Translations under genes and position numbers: made by a program
Part shown: piece after piece, positions 27,603 to 37,315 of the stretch
Position numbering within the stretch: the first letter of the stretch is position 1
How the letters are laid out: each line of letters starts with the position of its first letter
The notes under the pieces: model-generated
Databases searched by the model: none
What the model was told of the DNA's origin: nothing
The model's input: only the letters and a program-made list of their open reading frames with translations
Assembly: GCF_011758565.1 (NCBI RefSeq)
Contig: NZ_JAAMOX010000001.1
Coordinates: 1,031,838-1,095,837 of the forward strand
Length of the DNA stretch: 64,000 nucleotides
Direction: 5' to 3'
From: Lysinibacter cavernae
GTDB taxonomy: Bacteria; Actinomycetota; Actinomycetes; Actinomycetales; Microbacteriaceae

Positions 27603-28266
27603 GGCCGGGCTCTTCCGCGGTCTCCGCGGCTTCTGCCGCTGCGCGCTCCTTCTTGGAGGGCTCGCGCGTACCATCAATGCGGATGCCTCTGAACGTCAGC
27701 ATGACAAAAATCGCCATGCTGCTCACGATGAAGATATCGGCCATGTTGTAAATGGCGGGGATCATCCACGGAGTAGAGATGAAGTCAACTACGTGCCCCT
27801 GGGGAAACCCGGGCTCGCGGAAGAAACGATCGCTCAGGTTGCCAACGGTTCCGCCGAGGAGCAGGCCGAGGAAAACGGCCCAGCCAACAGAACGAATGCG
27901 TGCCGAGTACCAAATAATAAAGAGCACAACGCACGAGGCGAGGATCGCGAAGATCCAGGTACTTCCACTTGCAAGCGAAAACGCGGCGCCGGGGTTGCGA
28001 ACAAAATGAAACTGCAAAAACTCACCAAGCACCGGCTGCGAAATGCCATACGGCAGGTTTGCAACAACCCAGTTCTTGGTGAGCTGGTCAATCAGGTAGA
28101 TGACGGCGGCAAGCGCGAGCAGCACAAACAGCACTTTGCGCTGTCCTGCGGGCACGCGAGTGTCGCCGTCAGCAGCAACTGCTGACGGCGACACTCCTGC
28201 GGCATCATCGCTCTTGGCCGCTTCAGACTCATTCGGGTCTGAAGCGCCCGTCGATTTGTCTGTCAC
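27592..28266 (-). CDS. lspA: Lipoprotein signal peptidase II, LspA
   Basis: 224 residues from a GTG at 28266. Four hydrophobic helices and family motifs: [24 protein letters not shown] (first catalytic Asp) and YNMADIFI (second catalytic Asp). It cleaves lipoprotein signal peptides. The N-terminal 40 residues are polar and not part of the family core. A GTG at 28155 would give a 187-residue protein of normal size and place a perfect hairpin in the leader, so the start is uncertain. It lies 5 nt after divIVA. Confidence 0.93.
   Translation of the reverse strand: MTDKSTGASDPNESEAAKSDDAAGVSPSAVAADGDTRVPAGQRKVLFVLLALAAVIYLIDQLTKNWVVANLPYGISQPVLGEFLQFHFVRNPGAAFSLASGSTWIFAILASCVVLFIIWYSARIRSVGWAVFLGLLLGGTVGNLSDRFFREPGFPQGHVVDFISTPWMIPAIYNMADIFIVSSMAIFVMLTFRGIRIDGTREPSKKERAAAEAAETAEEPGRGE
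28158..28196. repeat. Perfect 17-bp hairpin in the 5' part of lspA
   Basis: GAGTGTCGCCGTCAGCA, loop GCAAC, then the exact reverse complement. It lies inside the long lspA frame, 3 nt ahead of an alternative GTG start. It could act as an attenuator or leader structure if the shorter start is used. Confidence 0.9.
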
Positions 28267-28271
28267 TCTGA

Positions 28272-28898
28272 TTAGTCGAGACCTACGGGTGCACCCTCGG
28301 GCTCAGGCGAGCCGTCAAGGCCACGAAGCTGGCCCTGGATGTAGCTGCGGAGCGTCGAGCGGTAGTCACCCTCGAACTCGCGGAGCTCTTTGATCTTGGT
28401 CTGCAGGTCTGCGCGCTCAGTGTTCAGGCGGGCAAGCTCGTCGGCACGCTGCTTCTGAGCATCGGAAACGAGTTCGCGAGCGGTGGTCTCACCCTCGTGG
28501 ATGAGCGCGTCGCGCTTCTCTTCACCCTCGCGCACGTGCTTGTCGTGCAGTTCGAGTGCAAGCTGCAACATTCCGCTGCTCTTTGAAGCCTCTGCGGTGA
28601 GTCCGGCGCCGGCTACTGGAGCGGCTGGAACCTCAACAACAGCGACGGTTTCTTCAACCTCAACAACAGCGGGAGCTGCGGCCGAGCGGGGCTCAGCAAA
28701 CTGGCCGGCCTCAAGTCCCTGGATGCGATCGCGGAGTTCTTCGTTCTCCTGCTTGAGCGCAGCCGCTTCTTCCTCGTAGCGGCGGAGCTCTTTGCCCACC
28801 TCATCGAGGAAGTCGTCGACCTGGTCGAGGTCGTATCCGTCACGGAACTTGGTAATCGTAAACCGCTTGTTTACGATATCTTCAGGTGTCAAAGCCAT
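28272..28898 (-). CDS. divIVA: Polar growth / septum-site protein DivIVA (Wag31)
   Basis: 208 residues. The N-terminal DivIVA membrane-binding domain starts MALTPEDIVNKRFTITKFRDGYDLDQVDDFLDEV, then comes a coiled coil, an Ala/Val/Pro/Glu linker (about 70-100) and a long second coiled coil (about 110-190, heptad pattern with KHVREGEEKRDALI). In actinobacteria it marks the poles and recruits the wall elongation machinery. It lies between yggT and lspA. Confidence 0.95.
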   Translation of the reverse strand: MALTPEDIVNKRFTITKFRDGYDLDQVDDFLDEVGKELRRYEEEAAALKQENEELRDRIQGLEAGQFAEPRSAAAPAVVEVEETVAVVEVPAAPVAGAGLTAEASKSSGMLQLALELHDKHVREGEEKRDALIHEGETTARELVSDAQKQRADELARLNTERADLQTKIKELREFEGDYRSTLRSYIQGQLRGLDGSPEPEGAPVGLD

Positions 28899-29011
28899 CG
28901 CTGGTCTCTTTCGCTTATGTCTTCACCACACTTGCGGCGTCAAAGTCAACGCTAGCAAAATGCGGTAGCTAATGTGTAATGCGCGTACAGGTTCCAACAA
29001 TCATTTTAGCG

Positions 29012-29302
29012 TTATGGAAGCAGCGCAAGCAGAATCCAGCAGGCGACTAGGGTAATCATCCACCCAAAATCAAGCGAAAATGTACCAACTCTGAGCGGCG
29101 GAAGAAGTCTCCGAATAAATCGCAGCGGCGGGTCGGTAATTGTGTATACCGTCTCAACAAGGATGACCAAAAAGCCCTTTGGACGCCACGACGGGTTCAA
29201 CACCCGCACCCAATCAAGGATAAAACGGCCCCACAACACCGCAATGTAGAGGTTGATTACGATCTTCAAAACGAAGCTAATAATCAAGATTGCTTCAAGC
29301 AT
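29012..29302 (-). CDS. YggT family membrane protein
   Basis: 96 residues from the ATG at 29302; a TTG at 29338 would add 12 residues. Two hydrophobic segments flank a segment with GRFILDWVRVLNP, and TDPPLRFIRRLLPP is the YggT signature. The function is unknown, though the gene is a standard companion of sepF and divIVA. The 113 bp to divIVA hold no other gene. Confidence 0.9.
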   Translation of the reverse strand: MLEAILIISFVLKIVINLYIAVLWGRFILDWVRVLNPSWRPKGFLVILVETVYTITDPPLRFIRRLLPPLRVGTFSLDFGWMITLVACWILLALLP

Positions 29303-29390
29303 TGCGTATGGGTCTCTGGTTCTCTTCGGGACGAGCAAACCGCACGCTGCGAATCGCAGGTGCGGTCAACTCAGTAGTACGAGCTAGGAC

Positions 29391-29861
29391 TTAAGACTTG
29401 ACGAAAAACGACGCCTCAGCCTCGTTGCCGGTGCTGTCATCACCGCTGATCGCGATGTGTGACGGCGAAAGCAAGAATACCTTGTTGGTAACACGCTCAA
29501 TCTTGCCATACAGGCCCTGCGACAGCCCACTCGCGAAGTCGATGAGGCGTTTGGCCTCGCCATCGTCCATCTGCGAGAGGTTGATGATGACGGGGATTCC
29601 ATCGCGGAAGTTTTCGGCGATCACCTGGGCGTCGCGGTACTGCTTCGGGTGGACGGTCAGAATTTCGTTCAGTGGAGTGTTCACAGCGGCCCTCGTTGGG
29701 GTTCGGCGAAGCGGGGTAACCGGAGCACGCGTCGGTGCTGGTGCGGCGGCTGCAGCTGCGGGAGCGGATGGCTTCACGGGAGCCTGCTCAGCCTCCTCGT
29801 ATTCCAGCTCTTCGTCAGCCAGCCCAAGGTAGACCATGGTCTTCTTCAGCGGGTTGCTCAT
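29391..29861 (-). CDS. sepF: Cell division protein SepF
   Basis: 156 residues from the ATG at 29861, which has GGAGG 7 nt upstream; the open frame to 29960 overlaps yggS and is not used. The N-terminal amphipathic membrane anchor ([14 protein letters not shown]) is followed by an acidic and Ala/Pro-rich linker and the SepF core (about 65-150) with [17 protein letters not shown] and VIINLSQMD. It tethers FtsZ to the membrane, and in actinobacteria, which lack FtsA, it is the main anchor. Confidence 0.95.
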   Translation of the reverse strand: MSNPLKKTMVYLGLADEELEYEEAEQAPVKPSAPAAAAAAPAPTRAPVTPLRRTPTRAAVNTPLNEILTVHPKQYRDAQVIAENFRDGIPVIINLSQMDDGEAKRLIDFASGLSQGLYGKIERVTNKVFLLSPSHIAISGDDSTGNEAEASFFVKS

Positions 29862-29898
29862 TACGTTACCTCCAAGATTGTCTTCTTTGAGAGTAGAC

Positions 29899-30621
29899 CT
29901 AGTCAGGTCGTTTTCCCGTGATTGCCGTGCCAATTCGAAGGTGTGTCGCACCCTCGGCAATAGCCTCGGCGTAGTCCTGTGTCATGCCGGCCGAAATGTC
30001 CGTTGCGTGCGGGGCAAGCTGCTGGAGCGCATCCGAGTAGCCCCTCAACCTGGCGAACGCCCGTCTCGGCTCTTCGTCGAGTGGGGCTACTGCCATCACT
30101 CCGCGAAGATTGAGCGACGGATGCGCGAGCACACTCTCGGCGAGGGCAAGCAGCCCGTCAGGCTGCACTCCCCCGCGTTCGTCGTTCTCGGTGAGGTTGA
30201 TCTGCACAAAGCAGTCGAGCGTCCGGGGCTGTTCGTTGAGCGCTTCAACAAGGCGGATGCGGTCAAGCGCGTGTAAAACGTCGGCGTACTGCGCAACCTG
30301 GCGAATCTTTTTGCCCTGAATTTGGCCAACAAAATGCCAGGTCAGGTCGAGGTCAGAAAGCTCTTGCGCCTTCTCGCTCGCCTCTTGATGGCGGTTCTCT
30401 CCAAAGTCGCGAACGCCAAGGGCGTGCAACTCACGAACGAGACTGGCCGGATGGAATTTTGTCACCACGATTGTGGTGATGTCTGCAACATCCCGCCCCG
30501 CCTCGGCGGCGGCAGCTGCCACTCCTGAGCGAACGGCTGCAAGCCGATCGCTCAGGAGTGAGGAAATGTGTACTGGCGCGGAAGACGAATCCGTCTCGCC
30601 GCGTGAGGAAATGTCAGACAT
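29899..30621 (-). CDS. YggS family PLP homeostasis protein
   Basis: 240 residues. An alanine-racemase-type TIM barrel with the PLP lysine in [38 protein letters not shown] and FVQINLTEN. Members balance pyridoxal phosphate rather than racemise. It lies between ftsZ and sepF, where actinobacteria usually also have a pgeF (YfiH) gene; none is present here, because the gap to ftsZ is only 20 bp. Confidence 0.93.
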   Translation of the reverse strand: MSDISSRGETDSSSAPVHISSLLSDRLAAVRSGVAAAAAEAGRDVADITTIVVTKFHPASLVRELHALGVRDFGENRHQEASEKAQELSDLDLTWHFVGQIQGKKIRQVAQYADVLHALDRIRLVEALNEQPRTLDCFVQINLTENDERGGVQPDGLLALAESVLAHPSLNLRGVMAVAPLDEEPRRAFARLRGYSDALQQLAPHATDISAGMTQDYAEAIAEGATHLRIGTAITGKRPD

Positions 30622-30641
30622 TCAGCCGGGCAGCCTCTCTC

Positions 30642-31784
30642 CTATTTCAAGAAGTCAGGGATGTCGATGTCGTCGTCATCCATAAACGACGGGTCTGCAA
30701 GCACTGCCTCAACGGGAGGCGACACGATTGCCTCGCCAAACTCCGATGCAGACTCCGCTTCGTTGACCTCGGGCGTCTCTGCTGGCGTCACGTAGGTGCG
30801 TCGCTTGATGAGCTCGGGGTTTGCGGGAGTTGCGGGCTCGATTGAGTCAAAGCCAGCAGCAATCACCGTGACGCGCACCTCGTCGCCGAGGGTGTCGTCG
30901 ATGACCGTACCGAAGATGATGTTGGCTTCCGGGTGCACAGCATCCTGAACCAGTGACGAGGCTTCGTAGATCTCGTTGAGGCCAAGGTTTGATCCACCCT
31001 GAATGCTGAGCAGCACGCCATGGGCGCCCTCAATGCTGGCCTCAAGCAGCGGCGACGCGACGGCAAGCTCTGCGGCTTTGATAGCGCGGTCGGCTCCCCT
31101 CGCGGATCCGATACCCATGAGGGCCGAGCCAGCGCCCTGCATAACCGACTTAACGTCGGCGAAGTCGAGGTTAATGAGACCAGGGGTCGTGATGAGGTCG
31201 GTGATGCCCTGCACGCCGGCGAGGAGTACCTGGTCGGCAGAGGCAAACGCCTCGACCATGCTGATACCAGGGTCGCTAATTTCGAGCAGACGGTCGTTCG
31301 GTACAACGATAAGCGTGTCTACTTCTTCGCGGAGCGCGTGAATGCCGGAGTCGGCCTGCGCGGCACGGCGCTTTCCTTCAAAGCTGAAGGGGCGGGTGAC
31401 AACACCAATGGTGAGCGCGCCGATTGACTTGGCGATGCGGGCAACAATTGGGGCGGCACCGGTTCCGGTTCCTCCGCCCTCACCTGCCGTCACAAACACC
31501 ATGTCGGCCCCGGCAAGGGCCTCTTCGATCTCTTCCGCGTGGTCTTCTGCTGCGCGACGCCCAACCTCGGGGTCGGCTCCTGCGCCGAGTCCACGAGTCA
31601 GCACGCGCCCAACGTCAAGCTTGACGTCTGCATCGCTGAGCAGCAGCGCCTGCGCGTCTGTGTTTACGGCGATGAACTCGACTCCACGCAGTCCGAGCTC
31701 GATCATTCGGTTCACCGCATTGACACCGCCGCCGCCAACACCGACGACTTTGATTACTGCGAGGTAGTTCTGATTATTTGACAC
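30642..31784 (-). CDS. ftsZ: Cell division GTPase FtsZ
   Basis: 380 residues. The GTP-binding [11 protein letters not shown] and tubulin signature [10 protein letters not shown] are present, with the T7 loop [11 protein letters not shown], and the C-terminal peptide [11 protein letters not shown] that binds SepF and others. The GTG at 31784 has GGAGG 6 nt upstream. It is preceded by a 267-bp gap with its own promoter features, so it may be transcribed independently of ftsQ. Confidence 0.98.
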   Translation of the reverse strand: MSNNQNYLAVIKVVGVGGGGVNAVNRMIELGLRGVEFIAVNTDAQALLLSDADVKLDVGRVLTRGLGAGADPEVGRRAAEDHAEEIEEALAGADMVFVTAGEGGGTGTGAAPIVARIAKSIGALTIGVVTRPFSFEGKRRAAQADSGIHALREEVDTLIVVPNDRLLEISDPGISMVEAFASADQVLLAGVQGITDLITTPGLINLDFADVKSVMQGAGSALMGIGSARGADRAIKAAELAVASPLLEASIEGAHGVLLSIQGGSNLGLNEIYEASSLVQDAVHPEANIIFGTVIDDTLGDEVRVTVIAAGFDSIEPATPANPELIKRRTYVTPAETPEVNEAESASEFGEAIVSPPVEAVLADPSFMDDDDIDIPDFLK

Positions 31785-32051
31785 GTCCGGCCTCCGCTGA
31801 AACCTTAAACCTTTACTAGAGGATTAAAGTTATTCCCAGTATACATTTCCTGGGCTTCACGCTACGGCCGATTGGGGTCAGAGCCGGGATGACCTTCCGC
31901 GTGTCGAAATTTTCTTCAGGTTTCGCGCCCCGGCGAGGCTCCGCACCTCACGCCCATCCGCACCTCGACCTGACCGGAATGTGTCTCAGCGCATAAACTG
32001 ACACATTTGGGTCAGCTCGATGACACGGCTCAGAGCATGGGCAGCAGATGG
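31785..32051 (-). promoter_or_regulatory. ftsZ upstream region
   Basis: No gene is seen. A -10-like TATACT is on the minus strand at 31843-31838, without a clear -35. An inverted repeat AATGTGTC (31978-31985) / GACACATT (32000-32007) lies near the ftsQ end and could be a terminator or an operator. FtsR-type activators are known to act on ftsZ promoters in corynebacteria, but no box can be assigned from sequence alone. Confidence 0.45.
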
Positions 32052-33347
32052 CTACGAGTAGACCGGCGCATCGATCGATGAAACATCAATATTTGTGACG
32101 GGCTGCCCGGCAAGAGCTGCGACCATCTTCTCAAGAATGACACTCTTCACTGCGGAGTCTTCTGAACTCCCCCAGATGACGTTCAACCCGTTGTCTGCGA
32201 ATTTAAACACGACGTCCTCGCCGGTTGTGGCCGTGACCGTATCCAAGCGGGCCACAAGCTCGGGGCTCACCGAGAGCAGCGCATTTGCGATCGCTTGAAA
32301 CGGGGCCGACTCTGGGTCTGGCGCAACGGCAAGCACAAGCGGGAACCCGGCAGGTCGCTCAGGAGTCGTTTCGATAACCACACCGGCAGGATCAACGAGC
32401 TCAAATCCATTTGTCGTGGCGACGGCGGCAATCGGCTGCCGTTCAATCACCCGAACCACCATGGTATGCGGGGGCACCATCTCAAGCGAATAACTCTGGA
32501 TGATCGAAAACTGGCCAAGCGCCTCTTCGACCGCGGAACGATCGATCAGCGTCAGCGGAACGTTTTTCTGACTCGAAAGCGCTTCCGTGACGGCGGCCGT
32601 ATCAAGACGCGTCGCTCCCACAACTTCAACCGTACGCATACCCATAAGTGGCGTAAACGCGCCGACGACCACAAACAGGATGAGGGCACCAACCGCGGTA
32701 AGCACGATGAGTGTGTTTCGCCTGCGGCGGCGGGCCTCAGCCGTGAACCGCTTCATCTCGGTTCGCTCTGCCCTCCGGCGGCGACGAACAGCGCGTCTAA
32801 TGTTGACGGATGAGCGGAGATTTGCTCGTAGCGGGGACTCTTCGAGTACACCAAGGTCGCGTGTCTCATCGTCAGACTCGGCGCGATCATGCGCGTCTGG
32901 CTGCCCTATTGGCCCCGATGATGTAGGCCTGAAGGCAGCATCCGAATCAAGCGCTGGCAACCCATCAGTAAATGACGAGGAGAGGTCAACGGTAGCCATA
33001 TCGTCGTGAGACGATTGCGGCTCGGCAGGCGCAACAGGGGTCGTCGCTGACCGCCGTTCTGCGGAGGGTGCGCGAACGACCCGAGGCGGCTGCGAGGATT
33101 CGAGCACCTCCTGCTCGACGGGAGTACGGTCGTCCGGAATTTGCTCTGCTGTGATTTGCTCGTCCGAGATTTGCCCTACCGGGATTTGCCCTACCGTGAT
33201 TGGCTCTATCGAGGCTGGCTTTGCCTTCCGGCGGAGTGGAAGCACCGGCGCGACCTGCTCGCGGCGTTCGCGAGAAGCTGGCGTCTTCGGCTGCTGCGGT
33301 TCGACTGGTTGATGAGCACCAGGATCAAACCCCCCAGGCCGCTTCAC
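32052..33347 (-). CDS. ftsQ: Cell division protein FtsQ
   Basis: 431 residues. A long cytoplasmic N-terminus of about 210 residues holds five QI(P/S/T)-type pentapeptides (about 46-70) and a basic stretch before a single membrane segment (IVLTAVGALILFVVVGA). The POTRA domain follows (MRTVEVVGATRLDTAAV), then the FtsQ C-terminal domain. FtsQ links the early and late divisome. The cytoplasmic region is much longer than in Escherichia coli and is repeat-bearing. It follows murC by 55 bp. Confidence 0.92.
   Translation of the reverse strand: MKRPGGFDPGAHQPVEPQQPKTPASRERREQVAPVLPLRRKAKPASIEPITVGQIPVGQISDEQITAEQIPDDRTPVEQEVLESSQPPRVVRAPSAERRSATTPVAPAEPQSSHDDMATVDLSSSFTDGLPALDSDAAFRPTSSGPIGQPDAHDRAESDDETRDLGVLEESPLRANLRSSVNIRRAVRRRRRAERTEMKRFTAEARRRRRNTLIVLTAVGALILFVVVGAFTPLMGMRTVEVVGATRLDTAAVTEALSSQKNVPLTLIDRSAVEEALGQFSIIQSYSLEMVPPHTMVVRVIERQPIAAVATTNGFELVDPAGVVIETTPERPAGFPLVLAVAPDPESAPFQAIANALLSVSPELVARLDTVTATTGEDVVFKFADNGLNVIWGSSEDSAVKSVILEKMVAALAGQPVTNIDVSSIDAPVYS
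33138..33212 (-). repeat. 15-bp degenerate tandem repeat in ftsQ
   Basis: Five 15-bp units beginning at 33138, 33153, 33168, 33183 and 33198 (plus strand, type GATTTGCCCTACCGG) encode pentapeptides such as GQIPV, GQISD, EQITA and EQIPD. Two neighbouring units differ at only one base. It lies in the disordered cytoplasmic N-terminus of FtsQ. Confidence 0.9.
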
Positions 33348-33402
33348 GACTGCCCCTCAGCCGCGTCAAGTGATGCGCGCCCCAGCGCACCGGAATTCAA
33401 AC

Positions 33403-34800
33403 TCACGACCAGCGATCCTCGAGAGCCTCACGGACCTGCGGGATGATTCGGTACACGTCTCCGCAGCCCATGGTGATGACGAAGTCGCCGGGCTCGGCCA
33501 CTTTGGCGATGTAGTCGGCGGCATCCTGCCACTCATCGATATAGGCAACCTTCGACTGATCTGCGAATTTCTCCGAGACGATCTCGCCCGTAACCCCTGG
33601 TACCGGCTCTTCGCGGGCGCCGCAGACCGCCAGCACAACCGTGTGGTCAGCCAGCTCTTCGAGGGCGGTGGCAAATTCCTGCGCAAACAGATGCGTGCGG
33701 CTGTAGAGGTGCGGCTGGTGCACAGCGATCACGCGACCTTCACCAACAACCGTGCGCGCGGAACGCAGCAGCGCTTCAACCTCGGTTGGGTGATGCGCAT
33801 AGTCGTCGAGGACCGAGACTCCGCCAATCGTGGCGTGCAGCTCAAACCGACGCCGTGTACCGCCAAACGTCGCGATAGCGGCAAGCGCAGCAGCAGGCTC
33901 GTTTCCAAGAGCCACAAGTACGGCAAAAGCGCCCGCTGCGTTGACCGCGTTATGGTGACCAGGAACGGTTAAACGGGCTGAGTAATCAACGCCCTGATAG
34001 TTCACGGTGAAGCCAACTGGACCATCAGTGAGAACAGAGTGCAGCCGCACATCGGCAGAGTCATCCTCACCAAATGTGAGCAGACGGTCGGGGTCAAGCT
34101 GGGCGCTGACCTCTCGCGCACCCGCGTCATCGGAAGAGATGACAACGAGTTCGCTGGCATTGCTCGCGAAGGTTACAAAGGCCTTCATGAAGTTTTCGCG
34201 GGAACCATAGTAGTCAAGGTGCTCTGGATCAACATTGGTAATGAGCGCAATAGAAGTGTCGTAAATGAGGAACGACCCATCAGATTCATCGGCCTCAACA
34301 ACAAACAGTGGATCGGCCCCTGCACCTGAGCTCACGCCGAGCGATTCGATAACCCCACCATTCACAAAGCTGGGATCTTGTCCGAGTGCGAGGAGTCCGC
34401 TGACGATCATGCCGGTCGATGTGGTCTTGCCGTGCGCCCCAGCGACGGCGACGAGCCGTTGTTTAGCAACCAGCCAGGTCAGCGCCTGAGAGCGATGCAA
34501 AATGGGAAGGCCCCGTTTTGTCGCAAGAACATACTCGGGGTTTGTTGGCCAGAGAGCTCCGGTGATGACAACCGTATCGGCGTCTCCAAGGTTGGCAGCA
34601 TCGTGACCAATCGCGATGCGAACTCCGCGCTCTCTCAGCGCAATCACGTTGGCATTCTCGGCAGCATCAGACCCCGTGACGGTGTGCCCGGCATCAAGAA
34701 AGAGCCTCGCAATGCCGCTCATGCCAGAGCCGCCGATACCAATGAAGTGAACGGTCGAAACGGTTTCTGGCAGTTCGAGAGTGAGATCCGGGTAGATCAT
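33403..34800 (-). CDS. murC: UDP-N-acetylmuramate-L-alanine ligase MurC
   Basis: 465 residues from the ATG at 34800, which has CAGGAGG upstream; a TTG eight codons earlier is less likely. [13 protein letters not shown] is the N-terminal nucleotide fold, [11 protein letters not shown] the ATP-binding P-loop (about 108-118), and [12 protein letters not shown] and [10 protein letters not shown] are MurC signatures. It adds the first L-Ala to UDP-MurNAc. It follows murG by 164 bp and precedes ftsQ. Confidence 0.97.
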   Translation of the reverse strand: MIYPDLTLELPETVSTVHFIGIGGSGMSGIARLFLDAGHTVTGSDAAENANVIALRERGVRIAIGHDAANLGDADTVVITGALWPTNPEYVLATKRGLPILHRSQALTWLVAKQRLVAVAGAHGKTTSTGMIVSGLLALGQDPSFVNGGVIESLGVSSGAGADPLFVVEADESDGSFLIYDTSIALITNVDPEHLDYYGSRENFMKAFVTFASNASELVVISSDDAGAREVSAQLDPDRLLTFGEDDSADVRLHSVLTDGPVGFTVNYQGVDYSARLTVPGHHNAVNAAGAFAVLVALGNEPAAALAAIATFGGTRRRFELHATIGGVSVLDDYAHHPTEVEALLRSARTVVGEGRVIAVHQPHLYSRTHLFAQEFATALEELADHTVVLAVCGAREEPVPGVTGEIVSEKFADQSKVAYIDEWQDAADYIAKVAEPGDFVITMGCGDVYRIIPQVREALEDRWS

Positions 34801-34964
34801 GGGATGGGCCTCCTGAGGCGGCAAACGATGCGGGTTCTAGGGTAGCCCCACAGCCTGACAAGTTGGTGCAACCGCGCCGACGTTCGCTTCCTCTGGTTCT
34901 GCAACGCGCAGGGCATCCGATAAGCGCAGCGGGCAGTTACCATGAGGCCCGGGTGGGCAAGAAG

Positions 34965-36038
34965 CTAACGGCCGAGCGCTTCGTGAACAAGCCGGACCGT
35001 GCGCTGCGTTCCGTCGAGCACGCCAACCGCGGCGGCGCGCTCCCCCATCGCCGCAAGCGACTCCGGCTTTTCAAGAAGCGGCAACACATTATGGATGAGC
35101 CAGTGCCCGGTCAGCTGGGCGTCCTCAACCAGCATCGCGCCACCGGCCTCCACAACGCCGGCAACGTTAAAGCGCTGCTCGCCGTTTCCGTGCGGGTAGG
35201 GAACATAGACAGCCGGGATCCCGAGACCGGTCAGTTCACTCGCGGTTGCGGCCCCCGAACGAGAAATCGCAAGGTCAGCAGCGGCAAGGGCAAGATCCAT
35301 GCGGTCGCAATACGGGATGATCGAATAATGCTCAATCTCGGGGTCCTCGATCTCGGTGCGCTGTCCCCACACGTGCAAAATCTGGTTTCCCGCCGCAATA
35401 AGCGCGGGGGCAGCGTCAGCGACAGCGCGGTTAATCTGGCGCGCGCCCTGAGAACCTCCGGTCACAAGAATCGTTGGGCGGTCTGCCTCAAGCCCAAAAT
35501 ACGCTCGGGCTTCAGCACGCGTTGCCGCACGATCGAGCGTCGCAATTTCGGACCGCAACGGCATGCCAACAAAGCGGGCATGCGCGATCTTGGTGCCCTC
35601 AAATGCGACCCCAACGAATGGAGTGTTGCGAGCCCCTGAGGCGTTCGCCATCCCCGGCTTTGCGTTGGCCTCGTGGATAACGTACGGAGTCTTCGTCTGG
35701 CGCGCAGCCCGGTAGGCGGGTGCCGAGGCGTAACCGCCAAAGCCAACAACAACGTCCACACTATTGGCCGTAATGATCTCACGAACGCGCTTGACGGCCC
35801 CGAGGTAACGAGGGACAAAAGTTACTGCTGCGGCATTTGGCCTGCGCGGAAACGGAACGCGCGCAATCGTGAGCAGCTCATAGCCGCGCTCGGGCACAAG
35901 CCGAGCCTCGAGTCCCTCCGCCGTACCGAGGACAAGAATCGTCGATTCTGGTTCTGTCGCGCGGAGTTCGTCTGCAACCGCGAGCAAGGGGTTAACGTGT
36001 CCAGCTGTGCCCCCACCGGCCAGTAAATAGGTGGTCAT
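34965..36038 (-). CDS. murG: Lipid II synthase MurG
   Basis: 357 residues from the ATG at 36038, which overlaps the ftsW stop (ATGA); the open frame continues to 36287 inside ftsW without use. The GT-B fold has LLAGGGTAGHVNPLLAVAD, VGFGGYASAPAYRAAR, HEANAKPGMAN and the C-terminal VTGGSQGARQIN. It transfers GlcNAc to lipid I at the membrane. The order ftsW-murG-murC is canonical. Confidence 0.96.
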   Translation of the reverse strand: MTTYLLAGGGTAGHVNPLLAVADELRATEPESTILVLGTAEGLEARLVPERGYELLTIARVPFPRRPNAAAVTFVPRYLGAVKRVREIITANSVDVVVGFGGYASAPAYRAARQTKTPYVIHEANAKPGMANASGARNTPFVGVAFEGTKIAHARFVGMPLRSEIATLDRAATRAEARAYFGLEADRPTILVTGGSQGARQINRAVADAAPALIAAGNQILHVWGQRTEIEDPEIEHYSIIPYCDRMDLALAAADLAISRSGAATASELTGLGIPAVYVPYPHGNGEQRFNVAGVVEAGGAMLVEDAQLTGHWLIHNVLPLLEKPESLAAMGERAAAVGVLDGTQRTVRLVHEALGR

Positions 36039-37315
36039 TGCTTCTTGCCCCGTAGCTTTCGGAATGGAATGGTAAATCGTGGAAGGGTTGACCGTTCGCC
36101 TGGCACGCCCGATTCTTCGGCGGCAGCATCGGCGGCATCCCTCGCAATCGAGAGCACAACCCCGATTGCGAGCATACAAGAGATCAGAGCTGTCCCCCCT
36201 GACGAAAGCAAGGGCAAAGGAACCCCAAGAACTGGCAGCAATCCGATAACAACCGCAATATTCACGAACGCTTGTCCAACAATCCAAACGAGCACAGAAC
36301 CAGTCACAATGACGCCGAAGCTGTCACGAGCGGTTCGCATAATGCGGAGCAATCCGATGGCAAGCACAACATAAAGCAGCACAACAACGATGGCACCAAC
36401 CATGCCAAGCTCTTCGCCAATAATGGAGAAAATATAGTCGTTATCCGCGGCAGGCAACCACGACCATTTGGTTTTTGAATTCCCAAGCCCTACGCCAAAC
36501 AAGCCACCCGTTGCCATGGCCCCAAGCGCGTGTTGCGGCTGCCAGCACAGGCCGCTGAAGTCGACACATTTTTCGTTCCAGAAGTTGAGGATACGGCCAA
36601 CGCGGTTTTCACTTGTCGCCGCGAGCACACCAATAGTGAGCAGGCTGAGCGAGAGCGGGATGGCAAGGATGCGCAGCTTAATATCCGCAAAATAGAGGGC
36701 CGCCATGACGATGGCGAACATGATGATTCCGGTTCCGAGGTCGTGACCGGCGATGACCGTAACGATCGCGAGACCGGCGCCGGGAAGCACAGGAATAAGC
36801 GCGTGTTTCCAATCGCCAAGCAGACCTCGCTTGCGCCACAGCACGGTACCCATCCAGACCACCATGGCAAGCTTCAAAAACTCAGACGGCTGACCTCGGA
36901 TACCGGCAACGCTAATCCAGTTTCGGTTTCCATAGACCTCAATACCGATGCCGGGAACAAATACCAGCAGCTGAAGCAGGATGCCGAGGCCAAAAAAATG
37001 CCAGGCCCAGCGTTTCCAAAACGAGATCGGGAAGCGGCTCAGGATGAGCATCAGCGGGATGCCGATAGCCGCAAACATTGTTTGCCTCAGAAACACCCCA
37101 AAGAAGCCCTGATCGCCAACGTAGGACGTGATTGAGGACGAAGAAAGAACCATTGTGAGCCCAAGGGCCACAAGAAACAGTGTTGTTCCAAGCACCAAAA
37201 AGAACGTGCCCGTTTCGGCGCGCATCGAGCTGCCGAGGTTGATGCGTGACTGCAAGCCTTCGGGGCCGGGGGAAGCCGAATTGGGCTGGGTTCTACTGCG
37301 AGGCGGAGTTGCCAT
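36035..37315 (-). CDS. ftsW: Septal peptidoglycan polymerase FtsW
   Basis: 426 residues from the ATG at 37315, which has GGAGG 8 nt upstream and overlaps murD by 23 nt; the frame to 37582 is inside murD. SEDS family with about ten membrane segments; conserved GNRNWISVAGIRGQPSEFLKL, ADNDYIFSIIGEELGM and the C-terminal GVPLPLLSSGGTALIS. The dcw location points to FtsW rather than RodA. It acts with FtsI from this block. Confidence 0.95.
   Translation of the reverse strand: MATPPRSRTQPNSASPGPEGLQSRINLGSSMRAETGTFFLVLGTTLFLVALGLTMVLSSSSITSYVGDQGFFGVFLRQTMFAAIGIPLMLILSRFPISFWKRWAWHFFGLGILLQLLVFVPGIGIEVYGNRNWISVAGIRGQPSEFLKLAMVVWMGTVLWRKRGLLGDWKHALIPVLPGAGLAIVTVIAGHDLGTGIIMFAIVMAALYFADIKLRILAIPLSLSLLTIGVLAATSENRVGRILNFWNEKCVDFSGLCWQPQHALGAMATGGLFGVGLGNSKTKWSWLPAADNDYIFSIIGEELGMVGAIVVVLLYVVLAIGLLRIMRTARDSFGVIVTGSVLVWIVGQAFVNIAVVIGLLPVLGVPLPLLSSGGTALISCMLAIGVVLSIARDAADAAAEESGVPGERSTLPRFTIPFRKLRGKKQ

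Noticed and set aside
34863-35639. 258-codon plus-strand frame opposite murG
   Set aside because: Antisense shadow of murG with no recognisable domain.
36039-36287. N-terminal extension of murG (and of ftsW to 37582)
   Set aside because: Both lie within the preceding gene; the coupled starts at 36038 and 37315 fit the family N-termini.
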